Of a stretch of 64,000 nucleotides of DNA, positions 61,150 through 64,000 are shown piece after piece; positions within the stretch are counted from its first letter, which is position 1; the number at the start of each line of letters is the position of its first letter. The notes under the pieces are model-generated. The model searched no databases, was not told the origin of the DNA, and was given only the letters and a program-made list of their open reading frames with translations. The translations under genes and the position numbers were made by a program. The stretch covers positions 55,720 to 119,719 of the forward strand of contig QJNS01000234.1 in assembly GCA_004154925.1 (NCBI GenBank), read 5' to 3'. The stretch is from Monosporascus cannonballus. Lineage: Eukaryota; Ascomycota; Sordariomycetes; Xylariales.

Positions 61150-61280
61150 ATCGTAAGTACCTAATAAGTCCTTGGCAGGACCCATTAGGTACCCGCGGGT
61201 AATGCCAAGGACCTATTAGGTACCCGCGGGTACCCGTGGGCCGTGGGTAATTTTCGGTGGGTGGTTCCTCCCTCACCCTA
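61150..61280 (-). repeat. Right GGTACC-rich inverted end
   Basis: Read on the minus strand it starts TAGGGTGAGGGAGGAACCAC and carries GGGTACCCGCGGGTACC, ACCTAATAGGTCCTTGGCA and ACCTAATGGGTCCTGCCA. These are two tandem diverged units of about 40 bp, the same words as in the left end at 47307-47481 but inverted. Confidence 0.7.
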
Positions 61281-61298
61281 CCTCTGCTCAGTGATGCT

Positions 61299-61330
61299 CA
61301 ACTGAGCAGTTGTTCAGTCGTGCTCAGTTG
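61299..61330. repeat. Hairpin in a GCTCAG cluster
   Basis: CAACTGAGCA (61299-61308) and TGCTCAGTTG (61321-61330) are perfect inverted copies separated by 12 bases. Further GCTCA and TGAGCA words flank them (61285-61343). It lies just outside the GGTACC-rich end. Confidence 0.65.
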
Positions 61331-61694
61331 TTTTCTGCTGAGCACTTGTCACGTGATCTTGACCAAATGGGTCTCTAGTTTCTTGGCCCGACCGTTGCTG
61401 CGGCCCCGACCCGTCAGGTTGTAACATAATTCACCTTTGTTATGGCTGCACCAGACCATCACGCCACCAGGGCAAAAGATTGGTGGAATGATCGCAATTA
61501 TGGCAATCATCCTGGTGCTTACATATGTATATATGTACTCGTACATGTTGGAAGACATTACGGGTGACCAGGCCGTAACAACCTTCTTCAGATATATGCT
61601 TTGTTGTGTGATGTCAAGGTCTCATACAAGCGTATTCGAAATTAACCTTCGTAGCTCAACGAATTATTGTAAATACAGCCCAAATTCTTTTAAT

Positions 61695-61860
61695 GTTCAT
61701 TCTAAAGAGATAGCAGACCTAGCAATGCCATGTATTAGCTAGTCAGCCACTAGTAGGGATTGCTTTATTGTCTCCGGCATCCCTTTTTCGAAGCTACGAC
61801 TGTTTTTACGCAACTTTAAGCAGGCTTCGATACTTTCACTTGCAGTTAAACCTCCTTCAA
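61695..61860 (+). repeat. Diverged solo LTR fragment related to element C
   Basis: It aligns in order with the C 3' LTR: GACCTAGCAATGCCATG with GAACCTAGCTACGCCATG, GGATTGCTTTATTGTCTCCGG with AATTGCTTCGGTTATTCCGG, and GCTACGACTGTTTTTA with GCTACCACTGTTTTTA. The differences include transversions and indels, so this is ordinary divergence, not RIP. No partner or internal region is visible. Confidence 0.5.
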
Positions 61861-62456
61861 AGTTAACATAATAATTTATCGCTTTTCAGTTAAATTTGCT
61901 TTAATATATAATACCATGGTTGCGTAATTATATACCCGGTCCGCACTCTTTTAACTTTACTTTAATACATTCGTTATATACGTTTATTAAAGCTATTCGT
62001 TACCTCAGTTACTTCAGGCACGCTAGCTTGTCCACGTTCGTTTTGTCCTCTTTCTACTTTGATATTTTTACCCAATTATATTCCAAGATTTTTAACGAGC
62101 CAGCGAGACCTGAGTTGTAGTTGCGCAAAAACCGCTTCTGTCGGATATAGGGGCCATCTGTTATTATTCCATTAGGCTCTATGCTTATACTTTTATCCAG
62201 GTGCTATGAGGGTCCTGCCTCCCAAATTGGCGTTGATTGAGAAACCAGGTTAGAAGAACACGGACACAAGGGTTCAGTGGAAGATGCATTGTCGACTCCA
62301 TTAGATAGGTCTCAGCCTGTTTACCGGAACTATGTATACGAACGTAGCAGTTGACTGCTAGCGAAGGAGTTGATGCTCTTATCCCCACTACCCGCTAAAC
62401 ACCCCGTAACTACCCTAGACGCACGATGAGTTGCTCTTAGCAGTTTCAGCACACGC

Positions 62457-63219
62457 CTAGATGGACGGCGGCGGCTGGGACGAGTCGTCGTTGCGGACGC
62501 ACCCGGACTTGGCGGTGAGCTCGCTGGGGCACCGAACCCGGCTGAAGGTGATGTCGGGGTTGTCCGAGTTGCTGAACCAGTCGAAGCGCCAGTAGCACCC
62601 CTCCTTGAGGTTCTCGGGCATCTGGTCGCACTGGGCGCGGCTCGAGACGCCGCCGTACTGCGCGCCAGGGAGCGCATGGCCGAACTGCGCGGAGCAGCCG
62701 TCGAACAGGCCGACGCCGCCGCCTGGCATCAGGAGGTCGAAGTGGTTCGAGCCGAGGTCGCCTCCCGTGTTCGTCGACTGGACGATCATCTTCTTGCCCG
62801 AGACGGGGCCGGAAGTGAATTGAAGCCTGGCTTTCGCGTTAGAGGGGCTGGCTAAACATGTCCCTTTAGCTTATGGGAACTTACTGGTAGCAGGCGCAGC
62901 ACCAATCCGACTCGGTTTTGCCTGTGATGGCAGTAGCGGCGTAACCGTATGACAGGTTGTCGCTGACGACCCACGGCGACATGTTGGAACAGGTGAAGGC
63001 AGAGCCGCCATCACATCCAGATCGGGTGCTTGGACTAGAGAGGAGCCTGTCATTCTTATCGCATGTCGTAACCGGGGCGCTCACATCCGCTTTGCCGGAC
63101 CAGGAACATGATGGCTTGCAGCAATCCCAGTACCGGGTTGTCCGGCCGGTCGTCTGCGCGAAGGCGGTCGAGACGGAGGCGGCCGCGAGAAGGCCAAGCA
63201 CTACTGATTTGTTATACAT
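62457..63219 (-). CDS. Secreted GH45 endoglucanase
   Basis: Glycoside hydrolase family 45 endo-1,4-beta-glucanase, which cuts internal bonds of cellulose with inversion and is exported from the cell. Exon 1 is 63219-62885 and exon 2 62826-62457; the 58 bp intron (62827-62884, GTAAGT donor, GCCAG acceptor) joins CA|G to give [19 protein letters not shown]. The protein is 234 residues: a signal peptide ([21 protein letters not shown]), the GH45 signature [14 protein letters not shown] containing the catalytic-base Asp, and the second catalytic region [17 protein letters not shown]. Many paired Cys are present. No cellulose-binding module or long linker follows (the end is [12 protein letters not shown]), so it is a catalytic-domain-only form. 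A TATA-like element lies about 70 bp upstream of the ATG. The frame is clean and GC-rich, hence probably functional. Confidence 0.93.
62827..62884 (-). other. Intron of the GH45 gene
   Basis: 58 bp with GTAAGT donor, CTAAC branch-like site and GCCAG acceptor. Removal restores the family sequence across the junction. Confidence 0.9.
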
Positions 63220-64000
63220 CTTGGATAGCTTGGCTCGATGAGTCTGGAAGCGCTCACAGCTCAGAGCGCCGGCAGGTGGGCGCAGCGTATTTATGTTATT
63301 CTCTCCTACATGGCTAGTAGGACGAAAATCGTTGCTAAGGCACTAGTTTCAAGGCCCCCTACAAGTCCTAGCTGACCTGTTCCCTTGAAGCCACCGCTTT
63401 CCATGCGGAGACCTCCCAATATGGATAAACCCAGCCTCATAGCGAGTCGACATTGGAGGCCAAGTGCCAATACGTTCGCTTGAGACGAAACCCACAAGCC
63501 GGGGGCAGCTCGAAAAGGAAATATCGGAAGTGCTATGGAAAGGGAAAGGACAGATGCCAAGCGGCTACTTGGGGGTTTCTTATTGGGTAATGGGAAGCCT
63601 CATAAGGCGATGTCTTGTTTGAGGTTTAGTTCTTCGGAAATTCAATAACGATTCTCCCGAGGTCCAGGGTGGCAATCAACAAGTGTCCCTTGGCTCTCTG
63701 GTCGCATGTAATGACACAATTAATCTATTTAATTGGGCCTCTTGACATAACGTACACAGCGCTGCTCTATTCGGCATACGTCTGTTGGTGCGTACACCCA
63801 TATGACCGCGGATATTTCGGCCGTCAGCATTTATGCCAGTCAAGTATTTCAGGACATACTGTATACGAGAAGGAAGGGATATACTTTTTAATAGGGACGG
63901 TAATTTAAATTTTCTTAGCCAGTCCCCCATAAATTGGAAGTACCGGGAGATCTATCTGGGATGCATTCTTACTAAGCCCCCCTTCCCCCCCTTCTCTCCC
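63220..64000. other. Upstream region of the cellulase gene
   Basis: GC-normal non-coding DNA. It should hold the cellulase promoter; short frames at 63306-63560 and 63669-63930 show no family features. The window ends in a C-rich run (63978-64000) that is not a telomeric repeat. Confidence 0.5.
63288..63297 (-). promoter_or_regulatory. TATA-like element of the GH45 gene
   Basis: On the minus strand CATAAATAC lies about 70 bp before the ATG at 63219, a usual place for a fungal TATA box. No start-site data are available. Confidence 0.4.

Larger units (their letters stand above)
47307..61280. mobile_element. Possible large hAT-like DNA element bounding RIP block 2
   Basis: The two borders of the second AT block are inverted copies of the same kind of sequence. 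The left starts TAGAGTGAGGGA (47307), and the right, read on the minus strand, starts TAGGGTGAGGGA (61280). Both are followed by about 130-180 bp dense in GGTACC, GGGTACCC, ACCTAATAGGT and AAGGACC motifs. Short TAGGG-type ends with GGGTACCCGCGGGTACCC-like subterminal repeats are known from hAT elements. Without the nested element E it would be about 8.5 kb. I found no readable hAT transposase and no 8 bp target duplication (left neighbour GTGTAAGC, right CCTCTGCT), so the superfamily is a guess. Confidence 0.45.
61281..62456. other. Intergenic with LTR-like fragments
   Basis: No gene is supported. A GCTCAG-rich inverted cluster lies at 61285-61343. At about 61695-61860 there is a diverged relative of the C LTR (CCTAGCAATGCCATGTATTAGC, ACGACTGTTTTTACGCAACT), and at about 61575-61625 a fragment resembling the end of that LTR (CAGATATATGCTTTGTTGTG). 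The plus-strand frames at 61437-61742 and 61920-62120 have no family features. The rest should include the 3' flank of the cellulase gene. Confidence 0.45.

Noticed and set aside
61437..61742. 101-codon plus-strand frame with a hydrophobic segment
   Set aside because: It overlaps LTR-like fragments and an unrelated antisense frame, and has no family features.
62330..62823. Arg/Ser/Thr-rich frames overlapping the cellulase gene
   Set aside because: Shadow frames of the GC-rich second exon of the GH45 gene.
63978..64000. C-rich run at the window end as a telomere
   Set aside because: It is irregular (CCCCCCTTCC and CTCTCCC) and has no CCCTAA/TTAGGG units.

Overview
The window looks like filamentous ascomycete (Pezizomycotina) nuclear DNA. 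Its host genes carry 58-79 bp GT-AG introns, it encodes a secreted GH45 cellulase and a fungal-type bZIP factor, and it has the marks of repeat-induced point mutation (RIP): long AT-rich blocks where CA/TG dinucleotides are scarce, CG is kept, and coding remnants are full of C-to-T and G-to-A changes. The species cannot be named from sequence alone.

Layout. 1-10.1 kb is ordinary composition but a graveyard: the 3' end of a Tad-type LINE lying on the start of a pogo-type transposase gene (1-1504), a nearly complete Mutator-like transposase (2229-4719, minus), a class III aminotransferase pseudogene with seven nonsense codons (5960-7389, minus), and one apparently intact two-exon gene of the carboxymuconolactone decarboxylase family (8548-9295, minus). 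From about 10.1 kb a Fot1/pogo transposase relic leads into an AT desert reaching about 45.1 kb.

The main result is that much of this desert resolves into a stack of four LTR retrotransposons. Copia element C (about 18861-45584, plus) was split by gypsy element B (21988-35602, minus, target duplication TTATT). B was split inside gag by gypsy chromovirus A (28079-34524, plus, duplication TTAAC). C was hit again near its 3' end by copia element D (37915-45054, plus, duplication ACTTT). For A, B and D the boundaries rest on matching LTR pairs, 5 bp duplications and conserved pol motifs. For C they rest on LTR homology and on pol continuing across the insertions. A decayed tRNA-like sequence lies in the 3' part of C, about 50 bp from the D insertion.

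45.6-47.3 kb is a GC-normal island holding a four-exon bZIP gene (45848-47278, minus). It is followed by a second AT block (47.3-61.3 kb) bounded by inverted ends rich in GGTACC motifs, possibly a large hAT-like DNA element. That block contains a fifth LTR element, gypsy chromovirus E (51480-56978, plus, 190 bp LTRs, duplication TCTAA). The last 2.7 kb returns to normal composition and carries the GH45 endoglucanase gene (62457-63219, minus).

The three plausible functional genes (CMD-family protein, bZIP factor, cellulase) are not an operon or an obvious cluster. What joins them is position: they sit on GC islands beside or between inactivated transposon blocks, as expected for a compartmentalised fungal genome. 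About 7 kb (11.7-18.9 kb) and most of 47.5-51.5 and 57-61 kb are too mutated to assign.
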